Source: Bradyrhizobium sp. CCGUVB1N3 (GTDB lineage: Bacteria > Pseudomonadota > Alphaproteobacteria > Rhizobiales > Xanthobacteraceae). From it: DNA of 64,000 nt. The stretch lies in contig NZ_JANADR010000001.1 of the NCBI RefSeq assembly GCF_024199925.1, forward strand, positions 8,373,501 to 8,437,500. The letters run 5' to 3'. Shown here piece by piece: positions 35,249-44,883 of the stretch (position 1 is the stretch's first letter; every line of letters starts with the position of its first letter). The notes under the pieces are model-generated. The model searched no databases. It was not told where the DNA came from and worked only from the letters and a program-made list of their open reading frames with translations. The position numbers and the translations under genes are program-made.

Positions 35249-37936
35249 TCAGCTCGCGGCGGCCGCGATCTTGTGCGCGGGCCGCGCGTGATCGCGGCTT
35301 GCGCCATGGCCGCGCCGTGCCTCCGGTGGAAGGCCGGCGAAGCGGCGCAAGGCCTCCGCCATCTGTAGCCGTCCGCTGACGCCCGTGACCACCACGTCGA
35401 CCATGGCGAAGGACGAATGGAAATGGCCGCGCGCCTGCAACTGGTCGACCGGAACGCCTGCGGCTGCGAGCGCGTCCGCATAGGCGATGCCTTCGTCGCG
35501 CAAAGGATCGAACTCGCAGGTCACCACGAACGCCGGCGGCAGGCCGGCGACCCTGCCGCGCAGCGGCGAGACTCGCGGATCGGTGCGCTCGGCGGGCGAG
35601 CAGTAGATGTCCCAGAACCAGTACATCAGCGAGCGCGTCAGGAAATAGCCGACTGCATTCTCCTCATAGGACGGACGGTCGAATGTGCAGTCGGTGACCG
35701 GGCACACCAGAAGCTGGCCTGAGATCTGCGGGCCTCCACGATCGCGCGCGAGTTGGCAGGTGACGGCGGCGATATTGCCGCCGGCACTCCAGCCCGCGAC
35801 CAGCACCGGGCCCGGCGTGCCGCCGAGCTCTGCCGCATGCGCCGCGACCCAGCGCGTCGCCGCATAGCCGTCCTCGGCTGCCGCCGGGAAGCGGTGCTCC
35901 GGCGCATGCCGATAGCCGACGCTGACGAAGATCATGCCCGCGCGCCGGCACATGTCGCGGCAGAACGGATCGTCGGACTGTTCGTCGCCGAGCACCCAGC
36001 CGCCGCCGTGGAAATAGACCACGATCGGGTGCGGCCCCGGCGTCGCCGGCCGATAGAGGCGATAGGGCAGCGGACCATCAGCGCCCTCCAACGTGCCGTC
36101 GACGACCTCGCCGACCAGCCGACCTGCGGGGCGGGCCTTGTTGAACTCGTCGACGAAGGCGCGCGCACCCAGCGCGCCCATCGATTCGATCGGCGGAAGG
36201 TTCAGCTGCGCCAGCATGCCCAGCACGATGCGCACGTCCGGCTGCAGGCGCACGATCTCGCCGTCATTGCACTGCGCGGCGACGTTGGGCCCGGTGAGCC
36301 TGAAGCCGAGCATGCCGCGGGCAACGATCTCGTCGCAGATGCTGCGGTAGGGGCCGACGCCGCCGGTATAGGGCATCAGGCCCTGCACCTTGCCTGGAAC
36401 GTTGGCGCCCGTGTACCAGGTGTTGGCGAGCCGATGCAGCGTCAGCATCGAGCAGTCGGCCATGTGCTGACCCCATCCGGCCTGCGCCGTCTCGGTCGCC
36501 TCGATGGTGGTGAAGCCGGCGTCGCGAAGTGCGGCCAGGCGCTCGACCACCCAATCGACATGCTGCTCGATGGATACGGCCATGTTCGACAGCACCGACG
36601 GACTGCCGGGTCCTGTGATCATGAAGAAGTTGGGGAAGCCCGCAACCGTCAGGCCGAGATATGTCTGCGGTCCGTCCGCCCAGAGGCCGGACAGTGACTT
36701 GCCGTCGCGGCCGGTGATCGGATGCACGGCCCGGATCGCCCCGGTCATGGCATCGAAGCCGGTCGCGAACACGATAACATCCACCTCGAAGCTGCGCTTG
36801 TCGGTGGTGATGCCGTTGGCGGTGATCGCCTTGATCGGCTCCTGCCGCAGATTCACCAGCGTCACGTTGGGCCGGTTGTAGGTCGCGTAGTAGTTGGTAT
36901 CGAGGCAGGGCCGCTTGGCGCCGAACGGATGGTCGTGCGGCATCAGGGCCGCGGCGGTTTCGGGATCCGTCACGACGTTGCGGATCTTCTCGCGGATCAG
37001 GTCGCAGATCAGCGCGTTGCCGTCGACGTCGACGGCCTGATCGGCCCAGAGCTGGGTGAGGATGTAGACCAGATCGCCCTTGCCCCAAGCCTCTTCGAAG
37101 CGGGCGCGGCGTTCGGCGTCGCTGAGCTGCCAGCTCACGGAGGTCTGTTGCGGATAGGGCACGCCTGCCATCGACCAGCGGGCCTGCTCGCGATAGGCGG
37201 CGCGGTCGCCTTGCAAGAGGCCGAGCCGGTCCGCCGGCGCGGGACCGTTATGGGCGGGCAGCGCGAAATTCGGCGTGCGCTGGAACACGGTCAGCTGTGC
37301 CGCCTGTTCGGCAATCATTGGGATTGACTGGATGCCCGAGGAGCCCGTGCCGATCACGGCGACGCGCTTGCCCGCGAGATTGACACCGTCATGCGGCCAG
37401 CGCCCGGTGAAATAGACCTCGCCCTTGAAATCCTTGACGCCGTCGATTTCAGGCGGCTTTGGCGCGGAGAGACAGCCGGTTGCCATGATGTAGTGGCGGC
37501 AGGAGACGGCTAGGCCGTTGCTGGTCGTGAGCTGCCAGCGTCCGGCCGCCTCGTCCCAGCGCGCTTCAGTGACCTTGGTCTCGAAGCGGATGTCGCGCCG
37601 CAGGTCGTAGCGATCGGCCACGAAGCCGAGATAGCGCAGGATTTCCGGCTGGGTTGCGTATTTCTCCGACCAGGTCCAGGCCATCTCGAGATCCGGATCG
37701 AACGTATAGCTGTAGTCGATGGTCTGAATGTCGCAACGTGCGCCGGGATAGCGATTCCAGTACCAGGTGCCGCCGACGTTGTCGGCCTCCTCCAGCGCGA
37801 CTGTTGTCAGGCCCGCCTTGCGCAGCCGATGGAGAAGATAAAGACCGGCAAAGCCTGCGCCGACAACGGCGACGTCCACGTGTTGGACTTTCCGGGTGGC
37901 CTCCGAAGCACGTGCTGCAACCATTGCCTCAGCCAT
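35249..37936 (-). CDS. Baeyer-Villiger monooxygenase fused to HSL-type alpha/beta hydrolase
   Basis: 895 aa. Residues ~20-540 are a flavin monooxygenase: FAD motif [14 protein letters not shown] motif GTGSSGIQ, and the BVMO fingerprint F170-x-G172...W180-P181, but residue 176, normally His, is Phe. Residues ~590-895 are an esterase of the hormone-sensitive-lipase family with HGGGW (H643), the nucleophile in GWSAGG (S717), and later Asp (EFDPLRDEG) and His (GHFHSSF). The pair would turn a ketone into an ester and then cleave it. ATG 37936 has GGGAGGA upstream; the upstream extension is not coding. Confidence 0.85.
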   Translation of the reverse strand: MAEAMVAARASEATRKVQHVDVAVVGAGFAGLYLLHRLRKAGLTTVALEEADNVGGTWYWNRYPGARCDIQTIDYSYTFDPDLEMAWTWSEKYATQPEILRYLGFVADRYDLRRDIRFETKVTEARWDEAAGRWQLTTSNGLAVSCRHYIMATGCLSAPKPPEIDGVKDFKGEVYFTGRWPHDGVNLAGKRVAVIGTGSSGIQSIPMIAEQAAQLTVFQRTPNFALPAHNGPAPADRLGLLQGDRAAYREQARWSMAGVPYPQQTSVSWQLSDAERRARFEEAWGKGDLVYILTQLWADQAVDVDGNALICDLIREKIRNVVTDPETAAALMPHDHPFGAKRPCLDTNYYATYNRPNVTLVNLRQEPIKAITANGITTDKRSFEVDVIVFATGFDAMTGAIRAVHPITGRDGKSLSGLWADGPQTYLGLTVAGFPNFFMITGPGSPSVLSNMAVSIEQHVDWVVERLAALRDAGFTTIEATETAQAGWGQHMADCSMLTLHRLANTWYTGANVPGKVQGLMPYTGGVGPYRSICDEIVARGMLGFRLTGPNVAAQCNDGEIVRLQPDVRIVLGMLAQLNLPPIESMGALGARAFVDEFNKARPAGRLVGEVVDGTLEGADGPLPYRLYRPATPGPHPIVVYFHGGGWVLGDEQSDDPFCRDMCRRAGMIFVSVGYRHAPEHRFPAAAEDGYAATRWVAAHAAELGGTPGPVLVAGWSAGGNIAAVTCQLARDRGGPQISGQLLVCPVTDCTFDRPSYEENAVGYFLTRSLMYWFWDIYCSPAERTDPRVSPLRGRVAGLPPAFVVTCEFDPLRDEGIAYADALAAAGVPVDQLQARGHFHSSFAMVDVVVTGVSGRLQMAEALRRFAGLPPEARRGHGASRDHARPAHKIAAAAS

Positions 37937-38195
37937 GCGATTATCCTCCCGAGTATTTTGCTTTGTCGACAGGCTATCGCCGCAGCGTTGGTTTGTCATC
38001 AGCGCAAGCTCAATCTTGGGTAGCGGGAGGCGTATGCGCTGCATGCGTAACGTACGCCGCGCCGCAGCAACCGGCGTGAGCGCTTGATTTTTCGACGCAA
38101 TCACGCTGTTGTTCCATCGGTGCCGAGTTCCGTGCATTGCTCTAGGAGAACAAGGTTCTCGAGGCGCTTAAAGACCAAGGCTCTCACGAAACGTC

Positions 38196-38426
38196 ATGAA
38201 GAAGCTGAGCGAGCGAACCAAGGCGAACATGGACGTGGTGTTGGAGGAAACCTGTCGTCAACTGCCGTATGGCGGCGACCACGACAGCCGCAGGTTCATT
38301 GCCGAGCGCCTGATCAAGGCGGCGGAAGCCGGCCATTCGACGCTCGGCGAGCTCGGCATCGTCGCGCGCCGCGCGCTCGCGGAGCTGACCGGCAAGGATG
38401 GTCGGGGCAAGGATGGTCAGGGATAA
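38196..38426 (+). CDS. hypothetical protein, 76 aa
   Basis: Starts MKKLSERTKANMDVVLEETC; helical, charged, soluble. The end carries two short repeats (GKDGRGKDGQG) made by a tandem DNA duplication near 38393-38423. It converges on the gene at 38532 with a hairpin between. No known family. Confidence 0.6.
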   Translation: MKKLSERTKANMDVVLEETCRQLPYGGDHDSRRFIAERLIKAAEAGHSTLGELGIVARRALAELTGKDGRGKDGQG

Positions 38427-38445
38427 TGCCGGCCGTGGATGAGAC

Positions 38446-38473
38446 AGCCCGGACCCGAGCGCCAGGTCCGGCT
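38446..38473. terminator. hairpin between convergent genes
   Basis: AGCCCGGACC and GGTCCGGCT pair around a 9-nt loop, with one bulged C. It lies between the 76-aa gene and the Lon-N/Clp-N gene, so may serve both strands. Confidence 0.45.
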
Positions 38474-38531
38474 GCCGCAGTCTTGCGCGTACGGAAGCTC
38501 CGAATGTCCCGAACGCGCCAGACGGCCTGCT

Positions 38532-39767
38532 TCAGGCCTCGCTTGCACTGCGAGCGATGAACTCGGCCACACGGGCGCGCGGGATCCTATGCTCGGCAAG
38601 CAACTGCGCCGCAGGGCTTCGCGTCTCCGGAAATATGCCGATCAGCATGTTCGCGCCGGTCACAGCAGTGCGGCCCAACTCATGCGCATGGATTTCCGCG
38701 CGCTGTTCGGCGCGTTCGAATGCAGCGGTAGGCTTGGCCTCCCTGCCATCCTGGGCGACGATGTTGTTGAGCCCGCGATCGACATAGGCCTTGAGGCTCG
38801 CTCTCATGGCGTCGATGTCTGCGTTGCAGGCCTGCATCACGGCGGAGGCGTCGGCATCGTCGAGCAGCGCGAGCAGGAGATGCTCCAGCGTGGCGTATTG
38901 ATGGTGCCGTTCCGTGGCATAGCCGAGAGCGCGGAGCTTCGTTGCCTGGAGCGCCGGCGACAGCGGGCGTCCAAAATCCATGAAGGCGTCGACTTGCTTC
39001 AGCCGCGCCACAGGATCGAGCGTTGCCAGCAGGTTCTGCTTGTCGCCCATCGGCAATCGCAGGCGCGTTGCGATGATGTCGGCGACGCGGCCGGGATCGC
39101 GGGTCTGTTCGAGCACGGGCCAAACCCCGGGTATGCGGATGTCACGGGCTGCCGCGTAGCGTTCGAAGCGCTTGACCGCGCGGAGGATCAGTTCGGGAGC
39201 GTCGGGGATCGGCCCCTCGCCGAGGGCGGCAACTTCCGCCTCGAACGCACCGCTCGTGGTGACGAAGCGGTGGATCAGGACGCGGCGGTTGACCTGCGTC
39301 AGCACCTTCAGCGTCCCATCAGGAAGCGATTCAAGCTCGAGCAGCTGGGCGATGACGCCGATCGTATGGACATCCCCGTCTCCAGGCTCGTCGGTGCCTG
39401 ACTCCTTCTGGATCGCCAGCACCACCTCGCGCTGTCGTTCGAACGCATGGTCGAGCGCCTGCATGGTCTTCGGGCGTCCGACGAACAAGGGATAGGTCGC
39501 GGTCGGGAAGGGGACCAGGTCGCGCAGTGGAACCGCGGGGTAGCTTGCGATTCCGTTTTGAGGTCCTGTTGCCTGCGCCGTTGCGGGCGGCGTCCTGCCG
39601 TCGCGTCGATCGGCCTGGAGCATTGCAGACATGGTGTTCCAGTCGGCGACGCCGAACATCCTGGAGACCAGCTCCAGGCTCTCGCCGTGACTTATGCTGA
39701 TGGCCTTGATCTGAAGGGAGTCGCGCAGGGTCTGCGCCATAGCCTTGGCATCGCGAAAATCGCGCAT
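38532..39767 (-). CDS. Lon-N / Clp-N domain fusion protein without protease or ATPase
   Basis: 411 aa with three parts. Residues 1-52 match the short region often found before glyoxalase-like domains (MRDFRDAKAMAQTLR... to DWNTMSAML). Residues ~75-270 are a LON substrate-binding domain (VPLRDLVPFPTATYPLFVGR and later LLELE-LPDGTLKVL). Residues ~285-405 are a ClpA/B N-terminal repeat domain (HHQYATLEHLLLALLDD). No Walker motifs, no Lon Ser-Lys dyad. It has only substrate-recognition modules of two proteases and could be an adaptor or a stress-protein binder. Confidence 0.75.
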   Translation of the reverse strand: MRDFRDAKAMAQTLRDSLQIKAISISHGESLELVSRMFGVADWNTMSAMLQADRRDGRTPPATAQATGPQNGIASYPAVPLRDLVPFPTATYPLFVGRPKTMQALDHAFERQREVVLAIQKESGTDEPGDGDVHTIGVIAQLLELESLPDGTLKVLTQVNRRVLIHRFVTTSGAFEAEVAALGEGPIPDAPELILRAVKRFERYAAARDIRIPGVWPVLEQTRDPGRVADIIATRLRLPMGDKQNLLATLDPVARLKQVDAFMDFGRPLSPALQATKLRALGYATERHHQYATLEHLLLALLDDADASAVMQACNADIDAMRASLKAYVDRGLNNIVAQDGREAKPTAAFERAEQRAEIHAHELGRTAVTGANMLIGIFPETRSPAAQLLAEHRIPRARVAEFIARSASEA

Positions 39768-40034
39768 CTATCTCGTCCTTTGCAATGAGCGAACCAGGCG
39801 TGTCAGGTGGTTGCGTTGCTGACCCGGTCGCTCGGGCAAAGGGAGGCCGAAAAAGGCTTCGATACGTTCACCGTCCCCTGGAGGGTGCAACCGGCAGGTC
39901 GTATCAACCGGACGAAAAAGTGGCCCAAAGCGTGCTCGCTGTCAATCGTACCGACGCCTGGATGAGGCTTGCCTCACCGCGTCAGGCAGACGTAAAAGTA
40001 TTGGACGCACTTACTGCGCATTGAGATTTCGCCG

Positions 40035-41534
40035 ATGCGGTCCTTGCTGGCGCTCGCTACGGCTTCGATGGTCCTGGGACAGGTCGGCTTGGCCGCGGCC
40101 CAGCAGGCCGTGCAATTTCCGTTTGCCCTGACGCATGAAGGCCAGATGCTCGGCGCTGTCGAAGGCGAGGTGGCTTCTTTCAAGGGACTGGCGTATGCGG
40201 CCGCACCACTCGGGCTGCTCCGATGGCGCGCGCCAGAGGCGCTTCCCGAGAGCTCGGAGATGCGGACCGCCTACGATTTTGGTCCGGCGTGCCTGCAGCC
40301 TGCGATGCCGCATGCGAGCGAGGATTGTCTCACGCTGAACGTCTTCCGGCCCTTCGGCGTCGATGGACCGCTGCCGGTGATGGTTTTCTTCCATGACGGC
40401 GGCTTCGTCACGGGCACGGCGAATGATCCCATGTTCGACGGCGCGAAGCTTGCGCAGTCCGGCACCATCGTCGTGACTTTGAATTATCGTCTCGGGGTGT
40501 TCGGCTGGCTTGCGCATCCCTCGCTCGCCGTGAATGCGCCCGACGGCGCAAGCGCCAATTACGGCATGATGGACCAGATCGCGGCGCTGCGCTGGGTTCA
40601 TGACAATGCCGCCGCGTTCGGCGGCGATCCCAACAACGTCACGTTGTTCGGTTCGGGCTCCGGCGCGACCTCGATTGCCCTTCTGATGCTTTGCCGAGAG
40701 GCGCGCGAGTTGTTTCACAAGGCGATCCTGCAATCGCTGCCCGCGCGTCAAGGCGTGCCGTCGCTGCAAGAGGCTGAGGCCGTTGGGCAACGCGTGTTCT
40801 CCCTGGTCGCGCGCGACAGGAGCACGTCCGATCCGCGTGCGTCGGATACGAGAATGCTGCTCGCCGCCGAAACCCTGCTGTTCGCCAAATCCGCGCGCAG
40901 CTTCGGTCCGGTGCTGGACGGAAAGCTCGTGACGGAAGACATCGCGAGCGGCTTCGGTGCGGCGCATGAAAGCCGCATCCCGCTGATCATCGGCTCGAAC
41001 GAGGACGAGACGAGTTTTGCCGGCGAGCCCGATCTGAAGGAGGAGCTCCGCCTCGTCGGTGAATCCGCCGATCGATTGAAGGCGCTCTATCCCGGCATGT
41101 CCGGCAAGCCTGCGGAGCTTGCCGCCCGGCTCTACACGGACAGAGTCTTCACCGAGCCCGCGCGATTCCTCGCGCGTCTGCACGCGGCGAGCGGCGCGCC
41201 GACCTACCGCTATCGCTTCTCCTACATGGGTGAAGCCCAGCGTGCGAACGGCGATGGCGGTCACGGAGGGGAGCTGCAATTCGTATTCGGCGCCCAAGGC
41301 GTGCCGGGCGCGAGCCCCTTCACGCGCGCCGACCGCGAGCTTGCAGGTCAGTTGCGCGGCTACTGGACCAATTTCGCGAGGACCGGCGACCCCAACGCGC
41401 CGGGCCTGCCGCGTTGGGACACAAGCTCGCAAGGTGAGCGCTTGCTGCTGATCTCAAATGACGGAATAGCTAGCCGCGACGATCCCCTGTCGGGGCCGCT
41501 CGATCATCTCGAACGACGGAGCCCCCGGGGGTGA
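40035..41534 (+). CDS. type B carboxylesterase-like protein lacking the nucleophile
   Basis: 499 aa with a signal peptide ending at GLAAA-QQ. The fold markers EDCLTLNVFRP, GVFGWLAHP and LRWVHDNAAAFGGDP are intact. The nucleophile elbow, normally G-E-S-A-G, reads G206-S-G-S-G210, so Gly208 replaces the catalytic Ser; the oxyanion loop is HDGGF instead of HGGGF. The acidic residue (GSNEDE) and the His (H410 in GGHGGEL) remain. It may be a non-catalytic binding protein or use a neighbouring Ser. Function unknown. Confidence 0.8.
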   Translation: MRSLLALATASMVLGQVGLAAAQQAVQFPFALTHEGQMLGAVEGEVASFKGLAYAAAPLGLLRWRAPEALPESSEMRTAYDFGPACLQPAMPHASEDCLTLNVFRPFGVDGPLPVMVFFHDGGFVTGTANDPMFDGAKLAQSGTIVVTLNYRLGVFGWLAHPSLAVNAPDGASANYGMMDQIAALRWVHDNAAAFGGDPNNVTLFGSGSGATSIALLMLCREARELFHKAILQSLPARQGVPSLQEAEAVGQRVFSLVARDRSTSDPRASDTRMLLAAETLLFAKSARSFGPVLDGKLVTEDIASGFGAAHESRIPLIIGSNEDETSFAGEPDLKEELRLVGESADRLKALYPGMSGKPAELAARLYTDRVFTEPARFLARLHAASGAPTYRYRFSYMGEAQRANGDGGHGGELQFVFGAQGVPGASPFTRADRELAGQLRGYWTNFARTGDPNAPGLPRWDTSSQGERLLLISNDGIASRDDPLSGPLDHLERRSPRG

Positions 41535-41587
41535 GCGGCGGGCGGGCCCTTTTCAGGTAGAAGGCTCGCGTGCTTGCTGCGCCTTCC

Positions 41588-41703
41588 GCCCGAAGCCTTC
41601 GCGACCGTCCGGCAAAATGTCGAAAACAACCCCATGCAAAGTAGCCGAGGCCGCCGGGCATGACTTCGTATTTGCCGAAATAAATTGACACGTCGGGCAA
41701 ATC
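41588..41703. repeat. interspersed repeat, copy 2 (inverted)
   Basis: Reverse orientation of the element at 19785-19915, with CAACCCCATGCAAAGTAGC and TTGACACGTCGGGCAAAT as landmarks and the GAAGCCTTCG dyad at its outer end. It separates the convergent carboxylesterase-like gene and the 60-aa gene. Confidence 0.75.
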
Positions 41704-41784
41704 ACCGGTACAAGTCCATCATCGCAGCACGTGGGATGGATGGCGGCTTGTCGGCGAACCGCGTCAATCCGCCTGGCGAAAGGA

Positions 41785-41967
41785 TTACGCCGCGAGTTCG
41801 ACGCGGGGCGCGGCCGTCAGCTTCTCTTCTTCCAGGAAGTCCATCGCGCCGTCCTTCTCGACGGCGTAGCACTGCCGGCCTTCCCTTGACATGTAGGCGG
41901 CGCGGACGACCCCGCGGCGGCCCTTGTCACTGTTGACGACATCCCCCAGCGCAAACTTTGCCATCAT
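41785..41967 (-). CDS. hypothetical protein, 60 aa
   Basis: MMAKFALGDVVNSDKGRRG then a compact beta-rich sequence (YAVEKDGAMDFLEEEKLTAA). The N-terminus resembles small SH3-like/KOW-type domains. ATG 41967 follows GGGAAG; the longer frame to 41988 lacks a ribosome site. A terminator-like hairpin with T8 ends just 9 nt before the start, so expression may be attenuated. Confidence 0.65.
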   Translation of the reverse strand: MMAKFALGDVVNSDKGRRGVVRAAYMSREGRQCYAVEKDGAMDFLEEEKLTAAPRVELAA

Positions 41968-41976
41968 GCTTCCCGC

Positions 41977-42009
41977 AAAAAAAACCAACCGGTCGAGTGC
42001 TTCGACCGG
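41977..42009 (-). terminator. terminator hairpin within the leader of the 60-aa gene
   Basis: On the minus strand CCGGTCGA-AGCAC-TCGACCGG is a perfect 8-bp stem, followed by TTGG and eight T. The T run ends 9 nt before ATG 41967. No minus-strand gene lies upstream for over 1 kb (the next genes are on the plus strand), so it is better seen as an attenuator than as the end of another transcript. Confidence 0.55.
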
Positions 42010-42128
42010 CTGCGGATTTTGGAAGGCAAATCGTTAACGACTTGCTAACCATGTGCTTTTCCCTATGCTCGCCGCCGAAAAGCGCGCGCGTTAGACCGCG
42101 CCTGTTACGAGAGAGATGAGCCGACGCG

Positions 42129-42926
42129 ATGACCCGATTTCCGACCTTCTTCCTGTCGCATGGCGGCGGACCCTGGCCGTTCATGGACGACAGGCGGGTG
42201 CAATATGCCAAGACCGCGCAGGAGTTCAGCCGGCTCCCGCAACGGCTGCCGTCACGGCCGAAGGCGGTGCTCGTCATCACCGGTCATTGGGAGACGGAGC
42301 AGTTCACGGTCTCGACCTCGGCGCATCCGCCGATGGTCTACGACTACTATGGTTTCCCCGAGCATACCTATCACCTCAAATATCCGGCGCCGGGCGAACC
42401 GGCCCTGGCCGCGCGGGTGAAGGAGCTTCTGGGTCGCGCTGACGTCGATTGCCGCGAGGACGCCAATCAGGGCTTCGATCACGGCACCTTCGTGCCGCTC
42501 GGCCTGATGTATCCGAACGCCGATATGCCGATCGTGCTGTTGTCGCTGAAATCGACCTACGATCCGGCCGAGCATATCAAGGTGGGCCAGGCGTTGGCCG
42601 CACTCCGCGATGAGGGCGTTCTGATCGTCGGCAGCGGTCTCACCTACCACAACATGCGCGGCTTCGGACGCGCGGAATCGAAGCCCGTGTCGTACGAGTT
42701 CGAGGCCTATCTGAATGAGGCGATCGGCCAGCCGGACGCTGCGCGGCGCAATGCCATGCTGATCGACTGGCAGAACGCGCCGAGCGCGCGGCTTGCGCAT
42801 CCGCGTGAGGACCATCTGTTGCCGCTGATGGTTGCCGCCGGTGCGGCTGCGAGCGACGCGGGGCACCGTCTGTTCGTCGACGAGGTCGCGAGCGTCGCGA
42901 TGGCGTCGTACGAGTTCGGCGGCTGA
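42129..42926 (+). CDS. class III extradiol ring-cleavage dioxygenase (LigB/DODA type)
   Basis: 265 aa. Fe(II) ligands of the LigB family are visible in FFLSHGGGP (His near residue 11) and in GHWET (His near 57). GFDHGTFVPL carries the catalytic His/acid, and GSGLTYHNMRGF is conserved. YgiD/4,5-DOPA dioxygenase-like enzymes cleave catechols. ATG 42129 is used, with GAGAGATGAG-like purine stretch before it. A hairpin terminator follows. The true substrate is not evident. Confidence 0.86.
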   Translation: MTRFPTFFLSHGGGPWPFMDDRRVQYAKTAQEFSRLPQRLPSRPKAVLVITGHWETEQFTVSTSAHPPMVYDYYGFPEHTYHLKYPAPGEPALAARVKELLGRADVDCREDANQGFDHGTFVPLGLMYPNADMPIVLLSLKSTYDPAEHIKVGQALAALRDEGVLIVGSGLTYHNMRGFGRAESKPVSYEFEAYLNEAIGQPDAARRNAMLIDWQNAPSARLAHPREDHLLPLMVAAGAAASDAGHRLFVDEVASVAMASYEFGG

Positions 42927-42944
42927 ATATCTGCATCCTTCTGC

Positions 42945-42965
42945 CTTCTCCCCTGGTGGGAGAAG
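42945..42965 (+). terminator. hairpin after the dioxygenase gene
   Basis: CTTCTCCC-CTGGT-GGGAGAAG is a perfect 8-bp stem, 19 nt after the stop. No strong T-tract follows. Confidence 0.5.
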
Positions 42966-43082
42966 CATAGATTGTTCTTCTATTGCTATTTCAACGCATC
43001 ACCAGATCGGTGTCCCTATAGTGTCCTTCCGAGCCGCGCCTTCGGACGCTTGATTGTATCACGCGCCAAGGCGGCCAGAACG

Positions 43083-44023
43083 TCACTGAGTGGGCTCGAA
43101 TTTGCTGAATAAGGCGTCGTACTCATTATCGAAGAGCGCCGCCAGATTGCGGACAACCTCCGGATGCCGGTCATTGTAGTAAGCTGCATACGCCCATCGC
43201 CGCCGCTCCGGGTCATGCACTTTTCCCGAAATGAAGGGGTGCACCCCTACCGCGTCCAACACACCCATGGCGGTCTCGAATTCGTGTATCGACATTATCG
43301 AGTACGGCATCTCGTCGAGCCACTCTGTTGGCAGGCCGGTCCGCAAAAAGACCTCCCTGACAAGAGCATCTAACCGCACCGGCAACTCATGGCCGAAAAA
43401 GTACCACTCTTCCAGAGTGACGATTAACGGGTAGATGCGTCGTTCTGGTTGGTACGTAAGCTGGGGGTACAAGCCCAATCGATAGTCAGCGATTGTACGA
43501 TAGAGTTGCACAACAGCGCCTGCGAGTTTCTGTATGTCTTGCTGAAGCGCACCAAGATCGGCCAAACCAGATTTAGACGCCCAAGTAAGTCGCTTCGTTT
43601 TGCATTCAATGAACAACGCGCTTTCGTCGCCCTCTTGGACGATCCAGTCCGTGGTGTCTTTCCGGCTCTTACCAAGATGAAATTCTGCCTCGGGATGCAC
43701 CTTCATCTGCTCATTCAATATCCGGGCGGACAACACGGTGCCAACATAATCCTGAAATGACTGACCAAAGTCGTACGAAAATCCCTGTTGATCTCTTAGC
43801 GAATAGTACAAACCTGACGTGAAGCGCCAAAAAAACAGGGTCGGCACGGGACAAGCGAACTCTTCCTGCCCGACGTCGCTCAGACCGATCAACGGAAACT
43901 CTCGGAGAGACGAATAGGAGTACGCAAATCCCTCATCCAGCGCGTGTTCGGACCTGATACGGTTTCGAAGCTCACCAATGCTTAGCGACGTAAACTTCAA
44001 AAATTGGTCGATATGGCGCCTAG
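43083..44023 (-). pseudogene. PD-(D/E)XK nuclease-like gene, 3' part (split by IS5 element)
   Basis: This is the C-terminal 311 codons of a 544-codon gene cut by the IS at 44024-44883. It contains the motif D-W-I ... L-F-I-E-C-K (D357, E371, K373 in the rejoined protein), which fits a PD-(D/E)XK nuclease core. The rest matches nothing I know. GC is clearly lower than in the flanking genes, as in imported DNA. A fused start inside the IS end (MVNQ...) could let a fragment be made, but that is not required. Confidence 0.65.
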
Positions 44024-44883
44024 AGGCTGTTAGGGACTGATTAACCATAGAGGTTGAGGTTTGCGGGATGTCGATTCCCCGCGAGCCTTATCCTTCTGAC
44101 GTTTCCGATGATGAGTGGGCGCTTGTTGCGCCCTATCTGACACTTTTGCCTGAGGACTCCTCGCAGCGGACGCACGCGCTTCGCGAGGTTTTCAACGGCC
44201 TGCGCTACATCGTGAAGACCGGCGCGCCCTGGCGCTGGATGCCGAACGATTTGCCACCGTGGGAGATCGTTTATCAACAGGCGCAGCGGTGGTTGCGCGC
44301 GGGTTGTTTTGAGGCCCTGGCCGAGGATCTGCGCGTCATCCTGCGCCTTGCGGCTGGACGACCTGCGCAGCCGACCGCCGCCATCATCGACAGTCGAACT
44401 CTGCGCTCGACACCCGAGAGTGGCGCCCGCGGCGCCTACGACGGAGCCAAACGCAAGAAAGGGTCGAAGCTACATCTGGCCGTCGATACGCTCGGCCATC
44501 TTCTGGCGCTACATGTCACGCCCGCCAACAGCGACGATCGCGCCGAGATTGGCCGGATCGCCAAGGCGATTCAGGCAGAGACTGGCCAGAGCGTTGAAGT
44601 CGCCTTCGTTGACCAAGGCTACACAGGCGACAAGCCTGCAACGGCGGCTGCAGAACACGGGATTGCCCTCGAGGTCATCAAGCTGTCGGAGGCCAAACGA
44701 GGCTTCGTGCTGCTCCCAAGGCGATGGGTCGTCGAACGATCCTTCGCGTGGGCCACACGCTTCCGAAGACTTGTCAAAGACTACGAGCGATGTGCTCAGA
44801 CCCTCGCCGACCTTCACCTCATCGCCTTCGCATGCATCATGCTCAAAAACGTCGCTAAACTCGCTGCTGGTTCATAACAGCCT
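44024..44883 (+). mobile_element. IS5-family insertion sequence (860 bp)
   Basis: Ends begin AGGCTGTTA on both sides (9-bp perfect inverted repeats, then imperfect). The 4-bp target CTAG is duplicated at 44020-44023 and 44884-44887, as in the IS5 group. One transposase ORF fills it. Precise removal rejoins the nuclease-like gene in frame, so the insertion is recent and complete. Confidence 0.85.
44068..44877 (+). CDS. IS5-family transposase
   Basis: 269 aa single-ORF DDE transposase. The catalytic acids lie in IIDSRTLRST, FVDQGYTGDKP and RWVVERSFAW, with the DUF4096-like N-terminal region (DEWALVAPYL...TGAPWRWMP) before them. The frame is intact and opens 44 nt inside the left end. Confidence 0.9.
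   Translation: MSIPREPYPSDVSDDEWALVAPYLTLLPEDSSQRTHALREVFNGLRYIVKTGAPWRWMPNDLPPWEIVYQQAQRWLRAGCFEALAEDLRVILRLAAGRPAQPTAAIIDSRTLRSTPESGARGAYDGAKRKKGSKLHLAVDTLGHLLALHVTPANSDDRAEIGRIAKAIQAETGQSVEVAFVDQGYTGDKPATAAAEHGIALEVIKLSEAKRGFVLLPRRWVVERSFAWATRFRRLVKDYERCAQTLADLHLIAFACIMLKNVAKLAAGS

Noticed and set aside
39785..40024. 79-aa plus frame between the Lon-N/Clp-N gene and the carboxylesterase-like gene
   Set aside because: No ribosome site, mixed composition, no similarity recognised.
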